A DNA stretch of 64,000 bases from SZUA-430 sp044220975 (GTDB taxonomy: Bacteria; Pseudomonadota; Alphaproteobacteria; Micropepsales; Micropepsaceae): positions 42,909 through 106,908 of the forward strand of contig JBGAPZ010000008.1 of the NCBI GenBank assembly GCA_044220975.1, written 5' to 3'. The notes under the pieces are model-generated. The model worked only from the letters and a program-made list of their open reading frames with translations, did no database searches and was not told the origin of the DNA. A program made the translations under genes and the position numbers. Of this stretch, positions 8,684 through 17,006 are shown piece after piece; the stretch's first letter is position 1; every line of letters starts with the position of its first letter.

Positions 8684-9832
8684 ATGGCTCTCGATCTCGA
8701 AACTCGCGATCAGTTGATCTCTTCCGTCCGTCGGTTCGTCAGCGAGCGGTTGGTGCCACTCGAAGACAAGGTCGCGCGTGACGACCTCGTTCCCGATGAC
8801 GTGGTGCGCGACCTGCGTGAGCTTGGGCTCTTTGGAATGTCGATCCCGGCCGAGTATGGCGGACTGGGGCTCACCATGGAGGAAGAGGTTCTCGTTTGCT
8901 TCGAGCTTGGGCAAACGTCGCCTGCGTTTAGGTCCGTTATCGGCACGAATGTCGGCATCGGAAGCCAAGGCGTTGTGATGTTCGGACGCGAGGATCAGAA
9001 GAAGGAATGGTTGCCGAAGCTCGCAAGCGGCGAGGCGATTGCGAGCTTTTGTTTGACGGAGCCCGGCGCCGGTTCGGATGCCGCGTCGCTGCGCACGACG
9101 GCGATCCGGCAGGGCGACCACTACGTCGTCAACGGGACGAAGCGTTACATCACGAATGCGAACAAGGCTTCCGTCTTCACGCTGATGGCGCGCACCGATC
9201 CCGGTAACAAGGGTGCCGGCGGGATTAGCGCGTTCTTCGTGCCGTCGAACCTGAAGGGCATCACGATCGGCAAGCCCGAACGCAAGATGGGCCAGCAGGG
9301 TGCGCATATCTGCGATGTTGTGTTCGAGGACTGCCGCGTGCCTGCGAGTTGCCTGCTGGGTCAAGAGGGGCAGGGGTTTCGGATTTCGATGCAGGTTCTC
9401 GATCGCGGACGGCTCCATATCTCCGCCGTCTGCGTCGGCGTGTCGGAGCGGTTGATCCGCGACGCGGCCAAGTATGCGCTGGAGCGCGAGCAGTTCGGGC
9501 AGAAGATCGCCGAGTTTCAGCTGATCCAGGCGATGCTGGCGGACTCGAAGACCGAGTCCTACGCCGCGCGCTGCATGGTGCTTGACGCGGCTCGCAAGCG
9601 CGATGCCGGCGAGAGCGTGACGATGGAAGCGGCGTGCGCGAAATACTTCGCGAGCGAGATGGTTGGCAGAGTTGCAGACCGCGCGGTACAGATTCACGGT
9701 GGCGCAGGTTACGTGAGCGACTATGGCGTCGAGCGGTTCTATCGCGACGTGCGCATCTTCCGCATCTACGAAGGCACCAGCCAGGTGCAGCAGCTGGTGA
9801 TCGCGCGCAATCTTCTCAAATCACTGGGCTAA
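8684..9832 (+). CDS. Acyl-CoA dehydrogenase
   Basis: A 382-residue flavoprotein of the usual length. It contains CFCLTEPGAGSD-like FAD/substrate residues (ASFCLTEPGAGSDAAS), YITNANKASVF and RFYRDVRIFRIYEGTSQVQQ, where the Glu of YEGTSQ is the catalytic base in most short/medium-chain members. It oxidises an acyl-CoA at C2-C3, passing electrons to ETF. The ATG at 8684 is favoured; an in-frame ATG at 8657 lacks a ribosome site. Only 3 nt separate its stop from the AtuA-like gene, so it belongs to that operon, which points to branched or terpenoid acyl-CoA substrates. Confidence 0.92.
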   Translation: MALDLETRDQLISSVRRFVSERLVPLEDKVARDDLVPDDVVRDLRELGLFGMSIPAEYGGLGLTMEEEVLVCFELGQTSPAFRSVIGTNVGIGSQGVVMFGREDQKKEWLPKLASGEAIASFCLTEPGAGSDAASLRTTAIRQGDHYVVNGTKRYITNANKASVFTLMARTDPGNKGAGGISAFFVPSNLKGITIGKPERKMGQQGAHICDVVFEDCRVPASCLLGQEGQGFRISMQVLDRGRLHISAVCVGVSERLIRDAAKYALEREQFGQKIAEFQLIQAMLADSKTESYAARCMVLDAARKRDAGESVTMEAACAKYFASEMVGRVADRAVQIHGGAGYVSDYGVERFYRDVRIFRIYEGTSQVQQLVIARNLLKSLG

Positions 9833-9835
9833 CCC

Positions 9836-11626
9836 ATGAGCAAGACAATCCGGATCGGTTGCGCCAGCGGCTTTTGGGGCGACAGTTTCTTCTCCGCGCC
9901 GCAGTTGGTGACGAAGGGAAACATCGACTACCTCGTCTTCGATTATTTGGCCGAGATCACGATGTCGATTATGGCGCGGGCGCGGGACAAGGATCCGAAC
10001 GCGGGCTATGCGCATGACTTCGTCACCGTCACCATGGCCGGGATTGCGCGGGATGTGGCGGCCAAGAAGATCAAGGTCGTCACCAATGCGGGCGGCGTGA
10101 ACCCGAAGGCCTGTGCCGCGGCGCTTGAGGCGTTGCTGGCCAAGCAGGGCGTTGCGCTCAAAGTCGCCTACATCGACGGCGACGATGTGCTGCCGCGGCT
10201 TGAGACGTGGAAGGCGCAAGGCGTGAAGGAGATGTTCACCGGCGCGCCGTTGCCCGAGAAGCCGATCAGCATGAACGCGTATCTCGGCGGGTTTCCGATT
10301 GCGGCTGCGTTGGCGAAGGGCGCCGACGTCGTGATCACCGGACGCTGTGTCGACTCCGCGGTAACGCTTGGCGCCTGTATCCACGAATTCGGCTGGGGGC
10401 CGAACGACGTCGACAAGCTCGCCGGCGGAAGCCTTGCCGGGCATATCGTCGAGTGCGGCGCGCAGGCATGCGGCGGCATCTTCACGGATTGGGAGCAGGT
10501 GCCGGACTGGGAGAATATCGGCTATGCGATCGCCGAAGTTTCCGCCGACGGTTCGTTCGTGGCGACCAAGCCGGAGGGCACTGGCGGCCTCGTGAGCGTC
10601 GGCACCGTCGGCGAGCAGATGCTTTACGAGATCGGAGACCCGCAGGCCTACATGTTGCCGGACGTGGTTTGCGACTTTTCTCAAGTGAAGATCGAGCAGG
10701 TGGGGAAGGATCGCGTGCGCGTGTCGAACGCGAAAGGCTACGCGCCGACCGCGACATACAAATGCTCGACGACGTATGAGGACGGGTATCGGGTCGGCAA
10801 TCTGGTGGCGATCGGCGGCATCGATGCGGCGGCGAAGGCGCGGCGCACCGGCGAGGCCGTGCTAAAGCGGATGGACGGCATCTTGCGCCAGCGCAATTGG
10901 GGTGCGTTTACGGAGACGAGCATCGAAGTGTTGGGGGACGAGGATTCTTACGGACCGCACAAGCACCATGTTGGCGGACGTGAGGCGGTGTTGAAACTTG
11001 CCGCGAAGCACGCGCGCAGGGAGCCGCTTGAGATTATGATGCGCGAGCTCACCTCGTCGGGCACGTCGTTCGCACCGGGCACGTCGGGCTATGCGGGTTT
11101 GCGACCGAAGGTGACGCCGGTTGTGCGGCATTTCTCGTGCGCCATTCCGAAGAAGGATGTGACGGTGACGGTGCATTTCGCCGGCGACAGCTTCAATGTG
11201 CCGGTGGATACGGCGGGCGGGTTCGATCCGAAGATGCTCGTGCGGCCGGTCGTCGATTCGAAGACTGAGCCCACGGCGGGAAGCGTGCCTTTGATTAAGA
11301 TCGCGTTCGCGCGATCGGGCGACAAGGGCAACAACTCGAACATCGGGGTCATGGCACGCAAGCCTGCGTACGCGCCATACATTCGCGCAGCGCTCACCGA
11401 GGCTGCGGTTGTCAAGTGGTTCGCGCACTTGTTCGAAGGCGGCAAGGGTAAAGTCGAACGGTGGGATCTGCCCGGAACGCATGCGCTGAACTTTCTGTTG
11501 CATGATGCACTCGGTGGCGGCGGTGTCGCGAGCTTGCGCAACGACCCGCAAGGTAAGGCGCTGGCGCAGATGCTGCTTGAGTTTCCGGTGCCAGTGCCGG
11601 AAGCGATCGCGCGCGACGTTGCGTGA
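9836..11626 (+). CDS. Acyclic terpene utilization AtuA-like protein (DUF1446)
   Basis: A 596-residue protein with an N-terminal DUF1446/AtuA domain (opening KTIRIGCASGFWGDS, with VVTNAGGVNPKACAAALE and GRCVDSAVTLG) and a C-terminal AtuA-like ferredoxin-fold domain (from about residue 480, LIKIAFARSGDKGNNSNIGV). AtuA is genetically required for citronellol/geraniol breakdown in Pseudomonas, but its chemistry is undefined. The neighbouring acyl-CoA dehydrogenase supports a role in terpenoid or leucine-type branched acyl-CoA metabolism. The expected carboxylase partners AtuC/AtuF are not in this window. Its stop overlaps the next GTG (GTGA). Confidence 0.9.
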   Translation: MSKTIRIGCASGFWGDSFFSAPQLVTKGNIDYLVFDYLAEITMSIMARARDKDPNAGYAHDFVTVTMAGIARDVAAKKIKVVTNAGGVNPKACAAALEALLAKQGVALKVAYIDGDDVLPRLETWKAQGVKEMFTGAPLPEKPISMNAYLGGFPIAAALAKGADVVITGRCVDSAVTLGACIHEFGWGPNDVDKLAGGSLAGHIVECGAQACGGIFTDWEQVPDWENIGYAIAEVSADGSFVATKPEGTGGLVSVGTVGEQMLYEIGDPQAYMLPDVVCDFSQVKIEQVGKDRVRVSNAKGYAPTATYKCSTTYEDGYRVGNLVAIGGIDAAAKARRTGEAVLKRMDGILRQRNWGAFTETSIEVLGDEDSYGPHKHHVGGREAVLKLAAKHARREPLEIMMRELTSSGTSFAPGTSGYAGLRPKVTPVVRHFSCAIPKKDVTVTVHFAGDSFNVPVDTAGGFDPKMLVRPVVDSKTEPTAGSVPLIKIAFARSGDKGNNSNIGVMARKPAYAPYIRAALTEAAVVKWFAHLFEGGKGKVERWDLPGTHALNFLLHDALGGGGVASLRNDPQGKALAQMLLEFPVPVPEAIARDVA

Positions 11627-12213
11627 CGGGGCGTTTCGACACGCTGCTGAAGGAGATACGCGCCTGCCGGATTTGTGCGGCACACCTGCCACATGGTCCA
11701 AGGCCTGTGCTACGCGCAAAGCCGTCGGCGCGGATCGTCATTGCAGGGCAGGCGCCGGGAACGCGCGTGCATGCGAGCGGGGTGCCGTTCACTGACCCGT
11801 CGGGTGATCGTCTGCGCGACTGGATGGGCATCGACAAGGATGCGTTCTACGACGACACACAGATCGCGATCGTGCCGATGGGCTTTTGCTTTCCAGGGCT
11901 TGACGCGAAGGGTGGCGACCTGCCGCCACGCAAGGAGTGCGCGCCGGCCTGGCGCGATAAGGTGTTTGGCGGATTGAAAAGCGTCGAACTTACCCTGCTG
12001 GTCGGACTCTATTCGCAGGCTTGGCATTTGGGCGAGCGGCGCAAGGGCACGGTAACCGAGACTGTGAATGCTTGGCGGTCCTACGGCCCGGCGTTGATAC
12101 CATTGCCGCATCCTTCGTGGCGGAACAACGCGTGGGTTAAGAAAAATCCGTGGTTCGCCGAGGAGCTTCTGCCACACCTCAAACGACGGGTTTCGCGTAT
12201 CTTGCACGCATGA
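11623..12213 (+). CDS. Uracil-DNA glycosylase superfamily protein
   Basis: A 196-residue protein beginning with GTG in a 4-nt overlap with the AtuA-like gene. Motif A is VIAGQAPGTR (GxxPG type) and motif B is PLPHPSWRNN, both features of the UDG fold that removes uracil or related bases from DNA. It has an early CRIC pair but not the full four-Cys set of Fe-S family 4/5 enzymes. UDG-like proteins in metabolic operons are common and may act on other substrates, so base-excision activity is a family inference. Confidence 0.8.
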   Translation: MTGRFDTLLKEIRACRICAAHLPHGPRPVLRAKPSARIVIAGQAPGTRVHASGVPFTDPSGDRLRDWMGIDKDAFYDDTQIAIVPMGFCFPGLDAKGGDLPPRKECAPAWRDKVFGGLKSVELTLLVGLYSQAWHLGERRKGTVTETVNAWRSYGPALIPLPHPSWRNNAWVKKNPWFAEELLPHLKRRVSRILHA

Positions 12214-13154
12214 TGCGTACGCTTGTTCTTGTGCTGGCCGTGTTCTTGACCGGGTGCGTTGCCGAGCGGCTGCCACCGGGGCCGGGGCCCGCGACGCCTT
12301 CGTTCATCGATGACGGGCATTGGCGCGCGGGTGACGGCTATGTGCTGGGCTTGAGTCAATGGCAGGCGGAGAATCCGCGCGTCGTGATCGTGGCGCTGCA
12401 CGGCATGAACGACTATGGGCACTTCATCGAGCCTGCGGCGAGGTATTGGCGGACGCACGGCATCACTACCTACGCTTACGATCAGCGCGGCTTCGGACGC
12501 ACGGAGGGCAACGGGCGATGGCCAGGACACGAGGTGATGGCGGAGGACGCGCGCAGTTTTACGGCGGTCGTGCGCGCAAGGCATCCAGGCGTTCCCGTCT
12601 ATTTGCTGGGTGAGAGCATGGGTGGCGCAGTCGCCATGGTCGCGGCGGCAGGACGCGCCGAGCCGATCGCCGACGGGCTTGTACTTGTGTCGCCGGCGCT
12701 ATGGGGCTGGTCAAACCTCGACATCGTAAAGCGATCGGCCCTGTGGGCCATGATGCAGATCGCACCCGGCAGCCGACTGACCGGTCGCGGTTTGAGCGTC
12801 AAGCCGTCCGACAACGAAGAGATGCTGATCGCGCTTGGCCGCGACCCCTATGTGATCAAAGCGACGCGCGTTGATGCTGTCTACGGGTTGACCAACCTTA
12901 TGGAGGCCGCATGGCGTGCGGCGCCCGGTGTGCGCTTGCCGACGATGGTGCTTTACGCGAACGGGGACGAAATCGTGCCTTCGGAGCCGATCTCCCAGGC
13001 TGCGGCCGCGATGCCTGGCACGAAGAAGGTCGTCTGCTATGGCGATGGCTTCCATATGCTGCTGCGCGATTTGAAGGGCGAGCGGACGTGGAATGCCATC
13101 GAAGCATTTGTCGATGGGCGCGATGCTGAGATGGGGACCTGCGCCCAGCTGTAG
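12210..13154 (+). CDS. Lipoprotein alpha/beta hydrolase (monoacylglycerol lipase-like, S33)
   Basis: A 314-residue hydrolase. The first 16 residues (MMRTLVLVLAVFLTGC) form a signal peptide with an LTGC lipobox, so it should be anchored to a membrane in the periplasm. The body has VIVALHGMNDYGHF, YDQRGFGRTEG and the nucleophile elbow LLGESMGGA, with a C-terminal His in YGDGFHMLL: a complete Ser-Asp-His framework. ATG at 12210 overlaps the UDG stop by ATGA, so it is the last gene of the acyl-CoA dehydrogenase operon. Possible substrates are lipids or esters feeding that pathway. Confidence 0.85.
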   Translation: MMRTLVLVLAVFLTGCVAERLPPGPGPATPSFIDDGHWRAGDGYVLGLSQWQAENPRVVIVALHGMNDYGHFIEPAARYWRTHGITTYAYDQRGFGRTEGNGRWPGHEVMAEDARSFTAVVRARHPGVPVYLLGESMGGAVAMVAAAGRAEPIADGLVLVSPALWGWSNLDIVKRSALWAMMQIAPGSRLTGRGLSVKPSDNEEMLIALGRDPYVIKATRVDAVYGLTNLMEAAWRAAPGVRLPTMVLYANGDEIVPSEPISQAAAAMPGTKKVVCYGDGFHMLLRDLKGERTWNAIEAFVDGRDAEMGTCAQL

Positions 13155-13155
13155 T

Positions 13156-14196
13156 TCAGCTGCGCGCGAGAGCCCGCGTGACTTCAGCGGCTGAGCGCTC
13201 GGAAGCGAATTGTGGCGTTTGGCCCGACCAAAGCGACGTGAAGTCGGCAGAGCCTGCAGCTTCGGCTTTTAGCCGCAGCGGTAGCGTCGCGTTCGTTGCG
13301 GTCGGGAACGCGGGCGCATCGGCGTTCATCGGTCCGACCTCGCGGACAATGCGGTTCAAGAGTCCGCGCGCCGGGCGTCCGGTGAAGACGTTGGTCAAAA
13401 CTGTATCGTGCCCTTCAGCTTTCTTCAGAGCCGCGCGATAGAGCGGCGAGATTGTCGTTTCCGGGCATAGGAGATACGCCGTCCCTATCTGCACGGCAGC
13501 AGCACCGAGTGCGAAGGCGGCGGCAATGCCGCGGGCGTCGCCGATCCCGCCGGCGGCGATGATCGGCATGCGGACTGCATCGGCGGTCTGCGGTACCAGC
13601 GCAAACGTTCCTACCTGCGAGGCAATGTTCGTTTCGAGGAACATTCCGCGATGGCCGCCCGCCTCAACGCCTTGCGCGATGATAGCGTCGACACCGCGTT
13701 CCTCAAGCCAGCGCGCCTCTGCGACAGTTGTCGCCGATGAGATGACACACGCGCCGGTGTGCTTCACGCGATCGAGGAGTGCTGGTTCGGGCAGACCAAA
13801 GTGGAAGCTGACGACGGGTGGCCGGAGTTCTTCGATCAGCAGGCAAGCCGCGTCATCAAACGGCGCACGGCCGGCGTTCATTGTGGGTTGGCTCACGCCG
13901 AGTTCTTGCCGGTACGTCGCCAAGCGGGCAAGCCATCGTGCTTCGGCGTCGGAATTTTCAGGCGGCGTCTTGTGGCAGAAGAAGTTCAGATTGAACGGCT
14001 TGTCGGTCTGCTGGCGGATCGTCTGGACCTCGCGGCGGATTTGATCGTGCGAGAGGAGCGCGCAGGGCAGCGCACCCAGACCGCCCGCGTTGCTGACGGC
14101 GATCGCCAGCGCCGACCCTTGCGCACCGGCCATGGGTGCTTGGATGATCGGATGCTCGATGCCGAACAGGTCAAGAATGCGCCGGTCGCGCCACAT
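13156..14196 (-). CDS. Nitronate monooxygenase / 2-nitropropane dioxygenase-like FMN enzyme
   Basis: A 346-residue TIM-barrel flavoprotein: FGIEHPIIQAPMAGAQG at the N-terminus, SFHFGLPEPALLDRVK, IIAQGVEAGGHRG, and MPIIAAGGIGDARGIAAAFA with GAAAVQIGTAYL forming the phosphate-binding end. Such enzymes oxidise nitroalkanes or act as NAD(P)H:quinone reductases. It starts behind GAGGCG, 9 nt after the sensor kinase stop, so it is the third gene of an RR-HK-oxygenase unit. The catalytic His of class I enzymes is in EAGGHRG. Real substrate unknown. Confidence 0.85.
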   Translation of the reverse strand: MWRDRRILDLFGIEHPIIQAPMAGAQGSALAIAVSNAGGLGALPCALLSHDQIRREVQTIRQQTDKPFNLNFFCHKTPPENSDAEARWLARLATYRQELGVSQPTMNAGRAPFDDAACLLIEELRPPVVSFHFGLPEPALLDRVKHTGACVISSATTVAEARWLEERGVDAIIAQGVEAGGHRGMFLETNIASQVGTFALVPQTADAVRMPIIAAGGIGDARGIAAAFALGAAAVQIGTAYLLCPETTISPLYRAALKKAEGHDTVLTNVFTGRPARGLLNRIVREVGPMNADAPAFPTATNATLPLRLKAEAAGSADFTSLWSGQTPQFASERSAAEVTRALARS

Positions 14197-14205
14197 GCTA
14201 TCGCC

Positions 14206-16071
14206 TCACGCAGGCAGCAACAGCTTTACGCAAGTTCCCGTGGCGCCGCTAGCCACATCCAATTGCGCGCCAATTGAGGCCGCGCGCTTGCGCATGTTCG
14301 CAAGGCCTCGGCCAGATTGCTGCTTGCTTGCCTCGAAGCCCGCGCCGTCGTCTTGCAGCATCAGTGAAATGGCGCCGCTTGTGCGCTCCCGGCGCAACGC
14401 GAACGCCACCCGCTTCGGCTTACCGTGCCGGATCGCATTGCTTAGCGCTTCCTGCAGAATGCGATAGATTTGAAGGACGGCGGCCGGTCCAAGCGCTTTC
14501 GTGTTACCGACGTCATCGACTCGCCAGGCGATGTCGATGCCGGCCGCGGTACATTTGGGTTCGACGCGCGTGCGAAACGTGCCCAACGCCGTTTCCAGCG
14601 ATCCATCGACGCCGTCAAGCGAGTCCACGACGAGATAGAGGTCGTCGATGGCAGCCTGCAAGCCCGTCGTCAGGACTTCCGGTTTTGCCGCTCCGCCGCG
14701 CGCCTGCACGAGGAGACCGAGGAGTTGCGAGCCTATGCCGTCGTGCACATCGCGCATGATGCGGCCGCGTTCGGCGGCGAGCGTGCGTTCGCGTTCCTGG
14801 TCGCGGAGCAAGGCATGGTTCGCCTCGAGCTCACGTTCCTTTTCGTGCACCTGTTGGGCGAGCGTTTCGTTGTTTAGGGCGGCGAGTTGATAAACGCCGA
14901 CACCGTGGCGCGCGAGACCGACGGCCACGAACGCAATGATGGCCATGGCGCCCAGCTGCGAGAACGCCTCGCCCTGGGGCATGTTCAGTGTCGCTAGTCC
15001 CGGGATGAGGTCGGTTTGCGTCGCGACAGACGCACACGCCATGCCCAGACCGACGCATGCAACGAAGATTTCGGGAGCGGCGGTTGCGGGTGCTCGTACG
15101 TAGTGGCGGGTCAAGCGCTGAAACATGAAGCCGAGCGTGCAGAGGCCGGTAATCGATTCAAGTGCGGAGCTCGCATCGTTGGCCTGGCTGCCGGTCATCG
15201 TCGCGTAGAAAGTGCCAATCAAAAGCCATGCGACGCCGCCCGCCGCAAGCAACCAACGCCGATAACGCTCGCGACCGTCGGTCCATTCGTTGATGAAGGC
15301 AGCGCAAGACAACCAGATCGCGATCGCGGTCGCATTCAAGTACATATCGCGTAACAATTGCGGCCATGGTTGATCGATCCATAGCGTGTGCAGCAGGCGC
15401 GCAAGGAAGAAGCCCAACGTCAATGCGATGGTCAGCGTCAAGGCGGGACGTACCAGCGGCGAAAGGGCGAGGGCAAACGAAAGTACCATTGCCGCCGCGA
15501 GGGCTGCGATCTCGGCGTTGTCGTGGGTGATCGCACGTGCGTGCCGATACGCCGGCTCAAGCCTTGCGGTCGGGCCAAGATAGACTTGGCCCAGCGTTGC
15601 TTGCGTCGCGTTACGCGCGCTCAAAATCTCGATGCTGTTTGGGCCCGGAGCCAGCAGCGACGGGATGAGGTACACCAAGCGGGGATGGAACCCATGCAAG
15701 GTTGAACGCTCGCCCAACATCCCCGGCGTCAGTGCTGCAAGGTGGCCGTTGACGTAGACCGCATAGTTGTCTCGCGCGCGACGAACCAAGAGGGCGAGTT
15801 CGGCGGTTTGCGGGTTCTGCACATCGAACATGATCCGCGCGACACCGAAACGGCCTTCGTGCCGGAATGGTTTGGTCTTTGGTTTGAATTCCGCGTTTGG
15901 GAGTTCGGCAATGTCGGGGCGCGCGAGTGTCGCGAACTGCATGCGATCGACAAGCAAATCCGCGATTCCGGGCGAGCCGACGTCGACCCACGCAATCAGT
16001 AGCCAACTCACGACCGCTGCCAGAGCGACGGCGGTAATCTTTTCCCACCCGACGGGCAACCACCTTGCCAT
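14206..16071 (-). CDS. Membrane sensor histidine kinase (HisKA_3 / NarL-partner type)
   Basis: A 621-residue kinase. An N-terminal helix (about 12-28) is followed by a periplasmic beta-rich region (about 40-185, with YAVYVNGHLAAL, resembling a jelly-roll 7TMR-DISM extracellular domain), then about seven helices to residue 390, a coiled coil (about 397-435), the phosphoacceptor H443 in RDVHDGIGSQLLG, and an ATPase domain with ILQEALSNAIRHG and DDGAGFE plus GRGLANMRKRA. The layout matches 7TM-DISM-type sensors for soluble ligands. It lies 3 nt after its response regulator. The ligand is unknown. Confidence 0.88.
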   Translation of the reverse strand: MARWLPVGWEKITAVALAAVVSWLLIAWVDVGSPGIADLLVDRMQFATLARPDIAELPNAEFKPKTKPFRHEGRFGVARIMFDVQNPQTAELALLVRRARDNYAVYVNGHLAALTPGMLGERSTLHGFHPRLVYLIPSLLAPGPNSIEILSARNATQATLGQVYLGPTARLEPAYRHARAITHDNAEIAALAAAMVLSFALALSPLVRPALTLTIALTLGFFLARLLHTLWIDQPWPQLLRDMYLNATAIAIWLSCAAFINEWTDGRERYRRWLLAAGGVAWLLIGTFYATMTGSQANDASSALESITGLCTLGFMFQRLTRHYVRAPATAAPEIFVACVGLGMACASVATQTDLIPGLATLNMPQGEAFSQLGAMAIIAFVAVGLARHGVGVYQLAALNNETLAQQVHEKERELEANHALLRDQERERTLAAERGRIMRDVHDGIGSQLLGLLVQARGGAAKPEVLTTGLQAAIDDLYLVVDSLDGVDGSLETALGTFRTRVEPKCTAAGIDIAWRVDDVGNTKALGPAAVLQIYRILQEALSNAIRHGKPKRVAFALRRERTSGAISLMLQDDGAGFEASKQQSGRGLANMRKRAASIGAQLDVASGATGTCVKLLLPA

Positions 16072-16074
16072 GCG

Positions 16075-16746
16075 CTATCCTTGCAAATCGATCAGGCCGC
16101 TTTGCATCGCTTCGAAGACGGCTTGGCTTCGCGAGTTCACGGACAGTTTGCGGTAGATTGCTTTGACATGATCGGCGACGGTGTGGTGAGAGATGCGCAG
16201 GCGCAGCGCCACTTCTTTATAGGAATAACCGCGCGCCAGGTCGGTTAGGACCTCCGTCTCCTTGTCCGTCAGCGGGCTCGGAAGCGGTGTCGCACTGGCG
16301 GTTTCGGTACTGTTTCGAACGCGTGCCAAAATGTGGCCCGCGACCGCGGGGCTGATCGGCGCGCGCCCCGCGATCACGTCACGGATCGCACGTTCCGTAT
16401 TGGCGATGTCGCCGCCTTTCAGGAGATAACCGTCGGCACCGGCCTCGATCGCTTGAACGACATTGCGTACGTCGCCGAACACGCTGATCACGATGATTCT
16501 GAGGTCGTTGAACCCATCGGTGCGTGCGCGGCGAATGATATCGAGGCCGCTTCCGTCGGGAAGGGCGAGGTCCAGGAGCAGGACATCGCAACCTTCGGCG
16601 ACAAGTTGCCAGCCCTCGGCAACGGTCGTTGCTGCGCCGGCCGCTTGGAACCCCTCAACGCCGGTGACGATTTCGGTGAGGTGGTTGCGTAGAGCAGGAT
16701 CGTCTTCGACGATCGCAATGCGAATGTAGGGACGATCGACTATCAT
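16075..16746 (-). CDS. NarL/FixJ-family response regulator
   Basis: A 223-residue regulator. The receiver domain has acidic residues (AIVEDDPALR), phosphoacceptor D59 (DVLLLDLALPDGSG) and Lys in LLKGGD. The C-terminal LuxR helix-turn-helix has LTDKETEVLTDLARGYSYKE and HHTVADHVKAIYRKL. The start at 16746 matches the usual short N-terminus; an in-frame ATG at 16803 would add 19 unrelated residues. It should be phosphorylated by the adjacent kinase and control genes nearby, possibly including the nitronate monooxygenase read with it. No operator was identified. Confidence 0.88.
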   Translation of the reverse strand: MIVDRPYIRIAIVEDDPALRNHLTEIVTGVEGFQAAGAATTVAEGWQLVAEGCDVLLLDLALPDGSGLDIIRRARTDGFNDLRIIVISVFGDVRNVVQAIEAGADGYLLKGGDIANTERAIRDVIAGRAPISPAVAGHILARVRNSTETASATPLPSPLTDKETEVLTDLARGYSYKEVALRLRISHHTVADHVKAIYRKLSVNSRSQAVFEAMQSGLIDLQG

Positions 16747-16926
16747 CGATGCGCGGCCGAGGTCCTGGAACTGAGTACGCAGGCGCGCTGACGAGCGCTC
16801 CATGAGGGGAATTCATGGGCGATGCGCCGGACATCAGCAAGCCGCTGCGGCGCCATTTCCCATACCAAGATTCCCGCCTGTGATCGTGGTCACCGATTGC
16901 CCCCCATAAACATGGGATGGATATCG

Positions 16927-16972
16927 AAAAAGCGGCGCGTGCCCTGTGTAGGAGAGCTTTGGCACGCGCCGC
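16927..16972 (-). terminator. Rho-independent terminator of the RTX gene
   Basis: A perfect 12-bp inverted repeat (16932-16943 with 16961-16972, arms GCGGCGCGTGCC / GGCACGCGCCGC) with a 17-nt loop, followed on the minus strand by five T (16927-16931). It lies 35 nt downstream of the RTX stop and upstream of the response-regulator gene, so it should separate the two units. Confidence 0.85.
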
Positions 16973-17006
16973 AAGTTGGCCGGAAGGGGCCCCCCGGCTC
17001 GTGGTT

